From positions 62,001 to 126,000 of the forward strand of contig NZ_JAUSXN010000001.1 in NCBI RefSeq assembly GCF_030816015.1: a DNA stretch of 64,000 nucleotides. The letters are read 5' to 3'. Below are positions 44,259 to 52,208 of the stretch, in pieces. Both the position numbers and the translations under genes were made by a program. Position 1 is the first letter of the stretch, and each line of letters starts with the position of its first letter. Source of the stretch: Pedobacter sp. W3I1 (lineage in GTDB: Bacteria > Bacteroidota > Bacteroidia > Sphingobacteriales > Sphingobacteriaceae). The notes under the pieces were generated by a model. It had not been told where the DNA came from and ran no database searches. It was given only the letters and a program-made list of their open reading frames with translations.

Positions 44259-45197
44259 TTAAATATATACCGTATACCCTAAATAAGCGCTTTCTCCATC
44301 TGCACTCAATACGGTTTCCTGAAAATCGGTTGCGGTAAGCAAATCAACATTTATTTCCGCATCAAGCGGCATGAGGTAACTCAGCGCCATATCCAAAATG
44401 ACCCTGTTCCTTTGGCCTGGAATAAAGCCAATCAATTCTTGAGGTGTAGTGGGACCAATATTAACATTATAGGCCTCGTGCTCCGGCATAAAACTATCGC
44501 CAATAATGGTATCAATCCCCAGGGCGCTGGCGCCAAGTTGCATCTGCAGTTCATCTGCAATTTTTAACGGGCTAATGTTAGCAGTGGTATCAATAAGGTT
44601 TATCGGTAAATTAAACAAGGCGGTAAGCACTTTAGATACAAAAGCGATATCATTTCTTTTTTGTTGGATTTCGGGCAGTAAATGCATCCAGATGATGCTC
44701 TGTTCTTTATTCAATAAGTTAAATTCATCCCAGCCGAATTCGAAGATCTGGCTTAAATCCGAATAAGTAGTTTTTTTATCGAGCCTGTTTTCATAAAGCT
44801 CGGTCATAATCCTTACATGATTAATTTCGGCATCAAAGGGAGTGAAAAACAATCTGGCCTGCTTTTCTTCTTCTCTCCTATCTCTGATATCCTTAATCAT
44901 AGATTCTTCATCCATCCCTGCACTGCCTGTTGGTGGCCTGTGAAAAAGCCCTTCGGGCAGCATATCGTATAAACTCTCTCTATTGGTATTGATGCGGATA
45001 CGATCGTGCCTTCTTTTTTCCGTATAGTAGATCGTTGTATTTTCAATATCCTTTGCAAAAGCACGCTTATCCGGACCAATAGGGATAACCTCAATGCGAT
45101 CGGCATCTATCACCTTACGCTCTATTAAGTCAGCAGCATGAGCCACCGCTTTATAATCTGTAAAGAGTTCGTTATTAATCAAAGTTCCTTTTTTCAT
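44259..45197 (-). CDS. tssG: T6SS baseplate protein TssG
   Basis: 312 residues. TssG joins TssF in the gp6/gp7-like wedge. The signature near residue 70-85, ESLYDMLPEGLFHRPP, is typical of TssG of T6SSiii. Another conserved patch is YNVNIGPTTPQELIGFIPGQRNRVILDMALSYLMPLDAE near the C-terminus. On the opposite strand to its partners tssF and tssN, flanked by a foldback repeat at its 3' side and by the tssN promoter region at its 5' side. No frameshift or missing part. Confidence 0.9.
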   Translation of the reverse strand: MKKGTLINNELFTDYKAVAHAADLIERKVIDADRIEVIPIGPDKRAFAKDIENTTIYYTEKRRHDRIRINTNRESLYDMLPEGLFHRPPTGSAGMDEESMIKDIRDRREEEKQARLFFTPFDAEINHVRIMTELYENRLDKKTTYSDLSQIFEFGWDEFNLLNKEQSIIWMHLLPEIQQKRNDIAFVSKVLTALFNLPINLIDTTANISPLKIADELQMQLGASALGIDTIIGDSFMPEHEAYNVNIGPTTPQELIGFIPGQRNRVILDMALSYLMPLDAEINVDLLTATDFQETVLSADGESAYLGYTVYI

Positions 45198-45281
45198 TTA
45201 AACTTTAAGCTTGCTTATTTGTTATAGGTTAAATTTATATTATCGAAAAAAATTAGGATTATAATCAAATACTAAAGATAC

Positions 45282-45289
45282 TATATTTG
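45282..45289 (+). promoter_or_regulatory. -7 element of the tssN-tssK promoter
   Basis: TATATTTG matches the Bacteroidota -7 consensus TAnnTTTG, 25 bp ahead of the tssN start codon. It lies in the 117-bp divergent spacer between tssG and tssN. The upstream -33 TTG element is not clear. This promoter would serve tssN and tssK. Confidence 0.5.
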
Positions 45290-45314
45290 TAGTACATCAC
45301 ATCTATAAAAATTA

Positions 45315-46208
45315 ATGGACGTTCAATCATTTTTTATTCGCTTTCTCTTATTCCCGTTGATCTTCGTAGTCTCAACGGCAGTACTTTCCATCATCAATAA
45401 AAAGAACCAGTTTCTTAATAACAAAAGACTTATCGTAAGTGTTCTGCTCATCGGTATTATTTTAGCTGCTCCAGGTTTCTTAGGTTTTCTGAACTTTAAT
45501 TTTATGCCCTGGGGTTATATTATTTGCTGCATTTTTTACCTTTTAATGGGTGCCATATTCGTGTATCTGTTAACGAAATACTACCCTAAAGATGTGCTGG
45601 AGCGCAAGGTTTTTATCTTTTTCGCCACTTTAATTTCGGCTATTTTAGCGGTTTATTTATTCCAACTGGCCTTTAACTGGTTAAGCTCGGTAAATTTCGG
45701 CTGGTTTGGTGCAGGCAGCATCACTTGCTTTTTTGTTCCGCTTATTTTTTGGTGGGCTTATGTTTCACTGCTTGGTATTCCTTCAGAAATCTACAAAATC
45801 TGGAAATATCCCGATACCCCTTTAGACATCAACATGGACCATGTCGATTTTAACAGGCTACTGGTACTGGAACTAGAACTGTATAAAAAAAGTACCGATC
45901 CCGAGCCGCTTAAAGTAAAAGTAAAGGCAGTAGAAAACATGAATTTCGGCATTTGGTTTCATAAGTTTATTGACGATTATAACCTGAAGTTTGCCAAAAG
46001 CCCGGTGGAGTTTAAAGGCGACGACCAGGAGAATTACAAATGGATTTTCTTTATTAAAACCTCCTTTTTTAAACGCAATATTTTTATTGATCCAGACCTG
46101 GATATTATAGAAAATGGCATTACGGAGAAAATGACGATTTATGCTAAACGCGTTTCAGAAAATGTAAATAAGCCTAATGAAGTTGGAGAAAGTGCTATCT
46201 TTATCTAA
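45315..46208 (+). CDS. tssN: T6SSiii membrane protein TssN
   Basis: 297 residues with five predicted TM helices in the first 155 residues (for example FLLFPLIFVVSTAVLSII, LIVSVLLIGIILAAPGFLGF, WGYIICCIFYLLMGAIFVYL), then a ~130-residue cytoplasmic domain (from IPSEIYKIWKYPDTPLDI). TssN is a polytopic inner-membrane protein unique to T6SSiii and, with TssO/P/R, thought to take the place of the TssJLM complex. Starts after a good TAnnTTTG promoter element. tssK follows 20 bp after its stop. Confidence 0.88.
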   Translation: MDVQSFFIRFLLFPLIFVVSTAVLSIINKKNQFLNNKRLIVSVLLIGIILAAPGFLGFLNFNFMPWGYIICCIFYLLMGAIFVYLLTKYYPKDVLERKVFIFFATLISAILAVYLFQLAFNWLSSVNFGWFGAGSITCFFVPLIFWWAYVSLLGIPSEIYKIWKYPDTPLDINMDHVDFNRLLVLELELYKKSTDPEPLKVKVKAVENMNFGIWFHKFIDDYNLKFAKSPVEFKGDDQENYKWIFFIKTSFFKRNIFIDPDLDIIENGITEKMTIYAKRVSENVNKPNEVGESAIFI

Positions 46209-46228
46209 CCTATATAAAAACATTTACC

Positions 46229-47371
46229 ATGATAAAGCCGCTAAAATATAAATCCATTAACTGGATTAATGGCATGAAGCTCTCTAGTGATCATTTTACA
46301 GTAAGCGACCTCTATTTAGAGGATTTTGTACGGGATGCGGTATCGCTACAACTGAACAATAGTAATTACGGATTCCTGCCGCCATTTACAGGTTATAAAA
46401 GTTCGCATGATATTGAGATCATCGAAAAAGCCACTAATCACATCGAAGTTAGGGTAAGGTACTGTAATGCCGTAACGCCAGAGGGCTGCCACATTGATAT
46501 TGTACAGTCAGATCAAATGATGGATACGCTGGTTCACAACCATTATTTTGGCCAGTCAGAACCCCGAAACTATGTTATTTTATTGGTGGTGAGCCCATTT
46601 AACCGCATTCCAACAGGCACACCAAATCCTGAAGAAAGCCCTATCCGTTATCCGGAGCTGGCAAAAAGCTATTCTATTGCCGTTTTACCCGAAAGCGAAG
46701 TAAGCACGCAAACAGCCGACAGTTATTTCCTCACCATTGGCCAGGTTTATTACGAAAACGGCAGGTTAACGATCAACAACAATTATATACCGCCAAGCGC
46801 AACCATAACCAGTCATCCAGCACTGATTAGATATTATGAATCTTTTAGTGTTTTACTAAATGATTTACAGTTGGCGGCTTTTAAAATTATTGATAAAACG
46901 GGAGGGCGCGATAATATCACCCCATTAGGTAAAAACATCCGTTTAATCTCGGAGAAAATTGTAGATTACATTGCAGGTTTATTTTACGAGTACAGAAACA
47001 TTGCACACCGCGAATCGCCAGCCGTTTTAGTTGGTTATTTCTCCAGTCTGGCGCACATCTTTTTTACGGCCATTAAGCTGATTGATCCCCGCGAAAGGGA
47101 AGAGCTGCTTAAGTATTTTTACGAGTGGAAAGATGTAACCCCCGGAAACTTTGAAGAACTTTTAGCCAAAACCATCGAACTGGTTTATGATCATAAACAA
47201 ATTAATAATAGTATGCTAATGGCCAACGAGTTTATGAGCGTATTGGTAGCGCTTTGGAATAAATTGAGCGGATTAGAATATATTGGGCAACGCAAAGAAA
47301 ATATTGTAGTTGCCGAACAGCAAGTGGTACAGCAGGTACAGGCCAGAAAGACCTGGACATTGCTGGATTAA
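46229..47371 (+). CDS. tssK: T6SS baseplate-membrane connector TssK
   Basis: 380 residues, shorter than proteobacterial TssK (about 445), as usual for T6SSiii. The opening INWINGMKLSSDHF corresponds to the W-x-x-G-M-x-L-x-x-x-H-F signature of TssK, whose N-terminal domain resembles a phage receptor-binding-protein shoulder. Long helices lie in the middle (about 270-330), and the C-terminal domain would contact the membrane proteins. In an operon with tssN, 20 bp after it. A short hairpin (47374-47388) directly follows the stop. This is the last T6SS gene before the IS4-family insertion. Confidence 0.92.
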   Translation: MIKPLKYKSINWINGMKLSSDHFTVSDLYLEDFVRDAVSLQLNNSNYGFLPPFTGYKSSHDIEIIEKATNHIEVRVRYCNAVTPEGCHIDIVQSDQMMDTLVHNHYFGQSEPRNYVILLVVSPFNRIPTGTPNPEESPIRYPELAKSYSIAVLPESEVSTQTADSYFLTIGQVYYENGRLTINNNYIPPSATITSHPALIRYYESFSVLLNDLQLAAFKIIDKTGGRDNITPLGKNIRLISEKIVDYIAGLFYEYRNIAHRESPAVLVGYFSSLAHIFFTAIKLIDPREREELLKYFYEWKDVTPGNFEELLAKTIELVYDHKQINNSMLMANEFMSVLVALWNKLSGLEYIGQRKENIVVAEQQVVQQVQARKTWTLLD

Positions 47372-47492
47372 AATTATTCTCGGAATAAATTAATGAAGAG
47401 GTTGTATCATAAATATAGATTGTCATCCTGAGCCTGTCGAAGGGCCTATTTAAATACTTTTTAAGGTGTTTTGACTACTTGTCCCGATCCTT

Positions 47493-48929
47493 CCTATCGT
47501 GTGGACACATCTTTATATGTGTCCCATCCTTCTTTTGCTGCTCTAAAATACCTTAGTCCTATCCACAGTGTTGTTATTCCTGGTGTTCGCTTACTTTCAT
47601 AACCTTTCCAGCCTCCCAATCTTGCCAGTACCCATACGTATCTTTTCAAATCTCTTGGCTTGTATGGGTTCTTCTGCTTTTCGGTTTTACCTTCAAGCCT
47701 GACAATCTGTTGTTCCATGAATTCCTGTTCCTCACTGTTAAAACAGGTGTCAGCACCAATTGCCAGTTCTGGCTGGGCATATGCCAGACGCATCAGAAAC
47801 AGCTTTATCACTACCTCCATGATCATAAGGCTTTGTTTTCTAACTGATGAGGCATATTCCAGTTCACTGGCCTCAATATTGTACCCTTCTTTTTTGAGTA
47901 TCTTGAACACTTCCTCTACTGTCCACCTCCAGCTGTACCACTCTATGCACATTTTGGCAATGGACGGCTCGGTTACTACTATGGTAGTCAAGAGTCTCCA
48001 ACATATCTTATCTGTACCGCTATAGCCTACTTCTTTTGCTTCTATTAAATAAAGCTTGGTACTGGAATATACTCCTTTGCTGGTAGCATCAGTTTTGCAT
48101 ATTTCTACTTCCTTGTACCGGATCTCTATCTTCGCCTTTCTTTTTGGCCTTTTCCCTTTGGCATCCACCAATATTTCATAATCACCCTGTGACTGCTGAT
48201 CTGAGAGGCAGTTAAACAGTTTACTCTTATCTTTTAGGGTTCTATTGGTCCTGGCCCTTATCAAAAGGTCTGTCTTTGCATCAGGTACAACTGCAAACTG
48301 CTCGTATATATCCCCTTCACGGTCCTGTATGATAACCATCCCCTCAACGGTGGGAGACAGTACTTTTTTGGTGTTATTGGATACCTCAATCCATTTATAG
48401 GATTCTTTCTCAGTAATGGGCAATTTGCTGTATTCACGCTCAAATTTTGAACGGAACTCCAGCGGCCTGTTCCATACCTTGATATCGGCATAGCCATATG
48501 GGGTACCGTCATGGGCATCAAGTACAAGGCTTGGATGGAGCATAAAGCCAAGTCCATGGTCACCCTTTGCATTTGTAGTACCGATAAAAGTATCCTTCTT
48601 TATCCTGTTACGATGGCTACCAAGGTTTATTTCGGTAGTATCCTGGATACAGACAACATACTTCCCATCGCTGGCCGCCCGGCAATTGGACGATAAATTA
48701 GCGATAATAGCCCCCTCACTTACCCGATCATTGGCAAGAAACCGATAGAAGCCCTTCGCCTCAGCCTCATCTTTGCTTAACTGACGTATGCTCTGGACAC
48801 TGTTCCTGAAAAGTATATCCAGATTCTTATTACCCCTACTAACTAACCTTGAATCAGATAAACTCGTAAAACCTCTTGTTTGCATCCAACAAAGAAACAA
48901 ATTATTCAGAAATGTGTCCACACGATAGG
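47493..48929 (-). mobile_element. Complete IS4-family insertion sequence
   Basis: A ~1.44-kb element with perfect terminal inverted repeats: CCTATCGTGTGGACACAT at the left end (47493-47510) and its exact reverse complement at the right (48912-48929). The direct repeat ATCCTT (possibly GATCCTT) at 47487-47492 and 48930-48935 looks like the target-site duplication. It contains one transposase gene on the minus strand filling almost the whole element. Intact ends and target duplication point to a recent insertion. Confidence 0.85.
47494..48921 (-). CDS. IS4-family (Tn5-like) transposase
   Basis: 475 residues. The DDE catalytic signature of the IS4 group is visible: first Asp in VVCIQDTTEINLGSH (about residue 95), second Asp in MVIIQDREGDIYEQ (about 200), and the Y-x2-R-x3-E-x6-K motif as EWYSWRWTVEEVFKILKKEGY (about 330). 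Full length and uninterrupted, so probably active. Its frame overlaps the right inverted repeat, and its stop lies within the left inverted repeat. Confidence 0.93.
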   Translation of the reverse strand: MDTFLNNLFLCWMQTRGFTSLSDSRLVSRGNKNLDILFRNSVQSIRQLSKDEAEAKGFYRFLANDRVSEGAIIANLSSNCRAASDGKYVVCIQDTTEINLGSHRNRIKKDTFIGTTNAKGDHGLGFMLHPSLVLDAHDGTPYGYADIKVWNRPLEFRSKFEREYSKLPITEKESYKWIEVSNNTKKVLSPTVEGMVIIQDREGDIYEQFAVVPDAKTDLLIRARTNRTLKDKSKLFNCLSDQQSQGDYEILVDAKGKRPKRKAKIEIRYKEVEICKTDATSKGVYSSTKLYLIEAKEVGYSGTDKICWRLLTTIVVTEPSIAKMCIEWYSWRWTVEEVFKILKKEGYNIEASELEYASSVRKQSLMIMEVVIKLFLMRLAYAQPELAIGADTCFNSEEQEFMEQQIVRLEGKTEKQKNPYKPRDLKRYVWVLARLGGWKGYESKRTPGITTLWIGLRYFRAAKEGWDTYKDVSTR

Positions 48930-49181
48930 ATCCTTCGGGAGGCTCAACATGACAGCATCTGGACTGAAATTGCCTTTATGATACAACCTCTTTTTTTAGC
49001 TCTTATAAATTTAAAAATTAACAGAACTTGCCATCATAATAGCCAGGTGCAGCAATTCCTAAAATTTAATATTGATGGCGGTATACTATACAAATAAGGA
49101 GCACAGTACAGAGATCACAAAACAAAAAAGACATCAGCTTCTATAAACCAAGTCCGGCAAAATCTATAAGTAATCTTTATT

Positions 49182-49598
49182 TTAGTCGAAAGCAATCTGC
49201 TCCGGTCCTGACATTTTATTGATGTGACACGCACACTTGCCTCCACTTACTTTAACCACCGCAGATTTAGTCTGGCCAGTTTCTACTGATGTACCGGTAA
49301 TTTTTAAATCATCGCCCTGTTCTGACAAACTTTGAATATTGCCATCATCAACTACAACGAACGCCCCCTGTATGGTATTAATCGAAATACTCGAACTGGC
49401 CTGTAGTTTTTCTCCGGTTCGTTGGTTTATTACTTTAAAGTCTTTTACTTCGGTAGCTTCCCCTTTATTGTTCACAAATCTTATCATTACTGATACAAAT
49501 TGCTCGGTACACATTTTCTCTCCACAATCGGAGGTTTTATTTTTTTCGCACGAAAGCAGGGTAATACCCATCAGTACCAGCAGTGTTATTTTTTTCAT
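49182..49598 (-). CDS. Small lipoprotein of unknown function
   Basis: 138 residues from the ATG at 49598 (MKKITLLVLMGITLLSC then E-K-N-K). A start 10 codons upstream is less likely because it would place charged residues before the signal peptide. The mature domain is β-rich with an Ig-like appearance, including SVMIRFVNNKGEATEVKDF and TGTSVETGQTKSAVVKVSGG, and four Cys after the lipid-anchor one (CGEKMC, CACH). Predicted outer- or inner-membrane lipoprotein. No family recognised and no evident operon partner. Confidence 0.68.
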   Translation of the reverse strand: MKKITLLVLMGITLLSCEKNKTSDCGEKMCTEQFVSVMIRFVNNKGEATEVKDFKVINQRTGEKLQASSSISINTIQGAFVVVDDGNIQSLSEQGDDLKITGTSVETGQTKSAVVKVSGGKCACHINKMSGPEQIAFD

Positions 49599-50102
49599 CG
49601 TTTTTCGGTGTTTAGTAGAAAACGACAAAGCCTGCTAAAACGCTACAAAGCATTGAGTTTGTAGGTTGTGAGATCAAAAAGTCGAAACAAAGCCTGTGCG
49701 CAATAAAGCTGAGAATCAATAAAATTGGCTCTGCTTAATGATTTCATATTAGACCAATATATTAAAGGCGGTTATCATAACTAAGGTACTGCGATATCAG
49801 ACATATAATAGTTCATTGGTATGCCTTTTTCGAAAGGCTACAAAGCTATTATAACCCATCTGTCACGAACTACCATTCTACAATCCAGTTTTTCACGGGT
49901 ATAAGAAAATTTACAGCCATTAATTTATTGCTGACCACCCCTAAGGATATCTGCTTTACATTGATGGCAAGGAGATACAACCACAGCATTATAAAACAAA
50001 ATAGACAACACCGTATGAACATTTGTATAACAAATTTGCTGATTATTAGTCACATCCCAGATCTAAATGCATTTATTTTGCTTCCCTAACCCAATATATT
50101 AT
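49599..50102. other. Non-coding gap between two divergent lipoprotein genes
   Basis: About 500 bp with no credible ORF. A short hairpin GCCTTT-TTCG-AAAGGC lies at 49823-49838. It presumably contains the promoters of the two flanking lipoprotein genes, but no clear TAnnTTTG element could be chosen. Confidence 0.4.
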
Positions 50103-50864
50103 ATGAAAAAACAAAACTCACTAACAAGTGTAACCAGGAAGGTTACTTTTGTTTTGGCTGCAACCTTGGTGTTTGCAGGCGCTGCATGTTTAACAGGCTG
50201 TAAAAAAAACGAAAAAATGGCGCCCGAGACAGTTACTGCTCTGCCCCCTTCTACCAAAGCCACAGTAGAATCCTACCAATCGGGTACACATAACGGCTTC
50301 TTTTGGTCACTATGGAAGAGTGACGGCGCAACTGGTACAGTTAATTACGCCAATGGTACCGGCGGAAATTATAGCATTAACTGGAACGGGTTTAACGGTA
50401 ATTTTACTTGCGGTAAAGGTTATTCAGTAGGGTCAAAAACCTATAAAATAGGATATAACCTGAGCACTTATTCAAACTCCGGAGGTGGTACTTTTGGCTG
50501 GTACGGATGGAGCAGAAGCCCTTATTATGAATATTACGTGAATGAAACCTGGGGTGCGGTTTCACCTCATACTGGCACTTACCTGGGGACATTTGAAACC
50601 GATGGAGCAGGTTATAATGTATGGACCCGGTGGATGACAGGTAAAAATATCGACGGTGGTGATGGCTTCAGGCAGATTTATAGCTCCAGGGTTACAAAAA
50701 CTTCTACCGGACAAAATCACGTCATTACTTTTGCCAACCACTACAACAAATGGCAAAGTTACGGCTATACGCTTGGTCAGCTAAATATTCCTGCAATTAT
50801 GGTTTCGGAAACATGGGGCTCTAATACGAATGGCAATATTAACTGTACCATCTGGGCACAATAA
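50103..50864 (+). CDS. GH11 endo-xylanase-like lipoprotein
   Basis: 253 residues from the ATG at 50103 (MKKQNSLTSVTRKVTF). The upstream ATG at 50067 would add 12 unsuited residues. Lipoprotein signal ending LTGC-K-K. The mature part is a β-jelly-roll with GH11 features: NYSINWNGFNGNFTCGKGY, then SRSPYYEYYVNETWG (the nucleophile Glu block of GH11), DGAGYNVWTRWM and a final VSETWGSNTNGNINCTIW (acid/base Glu block). GH11 enzymes cut β-1,4-xylan. As a surface-anchored lipoprotein it would act outside the cell on plant polysaccharide. No SusC/D genes lie alongside, so it is an isolated enzyme. Confidence 0.85.
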   Translation: MKKQNSLTSVTRKVTFVLAATLVFAGAACLTGCKKNEKMAPETVTALPPSTKATVESYQSGTHNGFFWSLWKSDGATGTVNYANGTGGNYSINWNGFNGNFTCGKGYSVGSKTYKIGYNLSTYSNSGGGTFGWYGWSRSPYYEYYVNETWGAVSPHTGTYLGTFETDGAGYNVWTRWMTGKNIDGGDGFRQIYSSRVTKTSTGQNHVITFANHYNKWQSYGYTLGQLNIPAIMVSETWGSNTNGNINCTIWAQ

Positions 50865-50990
50865 ACATTTGTTAAACTGGTCAAAACCACATTACTGCCT
50901 GGCAATAGGCCTGGCAGTATGTACTGCAGGTACTTTCTGATCAATACCTGGATTAAAAATGCTTTTAATATTATTTAACAATCAGTTATC

Positions 50991-51512
50991 ATGAGATCTA
51001 TACTTTATTTCCTTGCTTTTTTCATTTTGATCCTTCCCGCCTGCGATTCGCCACATCCTAAAAATAGAGATGGAAATAAAAAATCACTGATCGGAAAATG
51101 GCATCGGTTTTCTAAGGCAAATGGATATAGTGAATTTGATATTGATTCTCAATATGTAGTTTTCTATAATCAGAAAGTTGGCCGCTTCAGGCTTCCTTAT
51201 AAAATAGAAAATGATTCCTTAAAATACCTTACCAAAGATTATGTAGCTAAGATTACATACTCCGGCGACTCAGTTCTTTTGGAAGGCAATGATAATACTC
51301 AAGCCATTTTGCACAGGTTTAAAGAACCGAATGTTCCTTTTGAAACAATTCCTGAACAAAAAGATTCTATATCATTTGCATCATACATTGCAGATTTCGA
51401 TAAAAGATTAATCAGCGAGTTTGAGAAAGCCGGAATAAAGCTTTCTGATGGTATGCAAAAACGTGAGGGACCTGCATACGAAGAACTGTTAAAAAAATCA
51501 GTAAATAGGTAA
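50991..51512 (+). CDS. Lipoprotein of unknown function
   Basis: 173 residues with a lipoprotein signal (MRSILYFLAFFILILPAC then D-S). The mature part is β-rich: LIGKWHRFSKANGYSEFDID, VVFYNQKVGRFRLPYKIEND and KITYSGDSVLLEG, resembling small lipocalin-like domains. It is followed by a helical tail with EPxxPFETIPEQKDS and KRLISEFEKAGIKLS. No family name. Follows the GH11 gene on the same strand after 126 bp, so not tightly coupled. Its 3' end is close to the convergent minus-strand Rhs operon. Confidence 0.65.
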   Translation: MRSILYFLAFFILILPACDSPHPKNRDGNKKSLIGKWHRFSKANGYSEFDIDSQYVVFYNQKVGRFRLPYKIENDSLKYLTKDYVAKITYSGDSVLLEGNDNTQAILHRFKEPNVPFETIPEQKDSISFASYIADFDKRLISEFEKAGIKLSDGMQKREGPAYEELLKKSVNR

Positions 51513-51540
51513 AAGATGTTTAACGGTCTTGGATAATTTA

Positions 51541-51897
51541 CTATTCGGCGGTATAGCCGGATTTTCTAATTGGTAAGTTCCAGATGTAAATTTGGTGTGT
51601 TGTACTTTCAGGACCACCTTTCCCATTTACACGAGGAACATTATTACTTTCTCCTTTTGAAAATGGGTTTAAGGACCAAGACGTTTTTGATTTACTGTCA
51701 ACTACAACGAAAATTAACTGGTCGCCAACTGGATAAAAACTAACATGAGCTTTCCCAAGCATTTGAGCCGTCATATTTTTACCAACTTTAAAGGCTCCTA
51801 CAACCCCAAACTCCCCTTCAAAGAAGAATTTTTTATCTTTTGGTTGCTGTTCATCAATATTAGCCTTTGCCTTTTTAATCAGGAAACTCTTCACCAC
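51541..51897 (-). CDS. Orphan Rhs-toxin-tail-like ORF
   Basis: 118 residues from a GTG (51897). The frame upstream is closed by a TAG within the neighbouring gene. The pattern GEFGVVGAFKVGKNMTAQ, then AHVSFYPVGDQLIFVVVDSKSKTSW and THQIYIWNLPI, resembles C-terminal tails I recall from Rhs-core proteins of Bacteroidota. There is no signal peptide. It lacks its own Rhs core and lies last in the Rhs operon, after the small membrane gene, so it may be a displaced former toxin end (orphan cassette) awaiting recombination, or a remnant. Resemblance is from memory and not checked. Confidence 0.5.
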   Translation of the reverse strand: MVKSFLIKKAKANIDEQQPKDKKFFFEGEFGVVGAFKVGKNMTAQMLGKAHVSFYPVGDQLIFVVVDSKSKTSWSLNPFSKGESNNVPRVNGKGGPESTTHQIYIWNLPIRKSGYTAE

Positions 51898-51910
51898 CGT
51901 AAAAATACAT

Positions 51911-52207
51911 CTATAGTTTAAAATACTGCCCGACTACTGATTGATATAGCCAAATAAATGCTATGATAGTAACTGGCGATGCTAACACCAAAAATATTAT
52001 CGAAGAAATGATATCTATTTTTTCTTTTTTAATCTTAACAAAATAGGCTATAATCATCGTTATTGTTAAAACTGAAGATATTAAAATCGCGTTAATAAAG
52101 TATCCGTAGTTTTCATCGTACCCACTAATGTGAGCATAATAAAGATCTGACCAAATCACTATCAAAGCAATAAGCAATACAATTCTATAAATGTAATTAA
52201 CTATCAT
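51911..52207 (-). CDS. Three-TM protein, candidate immunity to the Rhs hydrolase toxin
   Basis: 98 residues with three TM helices (about 7-20, 37-57 and 68-90) and short loops, predicted inner-membrane. It starts 1 bp after the stop of the large Rhs/YD protein and so is translationally close to it. For a toxin whose C-terminal domain looks like a lipase or hydrolase, a small membrane protein immediately downstream suits an immunity role. It has no sequence similarity I can see to the 3-TM gene after the T6SS lipase, but shares its size class. Confidence 0.68.
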   Translation of the reverse strand: MIVNYIYRIVLLIALIVIWSDLYYAHISGYDENYGYFINAILISSVLTITMIIAYFVKIKKEKIDIISSIIFLVLASPVTIIAFIWLYQSVVGQYFKL

Positions 52208-52208
52208 A

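Larger units (their letters stand above)
47398..48990. repeat. Foldback repeat split by the IS4-family element
   Basis: GAGGTTGTATCATAAA (47398-47413) and its exact reverse complement (48975-48990) flank the insertion. Inside these arms are a second, imperfect pair: TTGTCATCCTGAGCCTGTCG near 47420-47440 against the reverse complement of TCCTTCGGGAGGCTCAACAT near 48931-48950. Removing the IS leaves a ~150-bp foldback element of the kind seen at 2364-2452. Confidence 0.75.
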
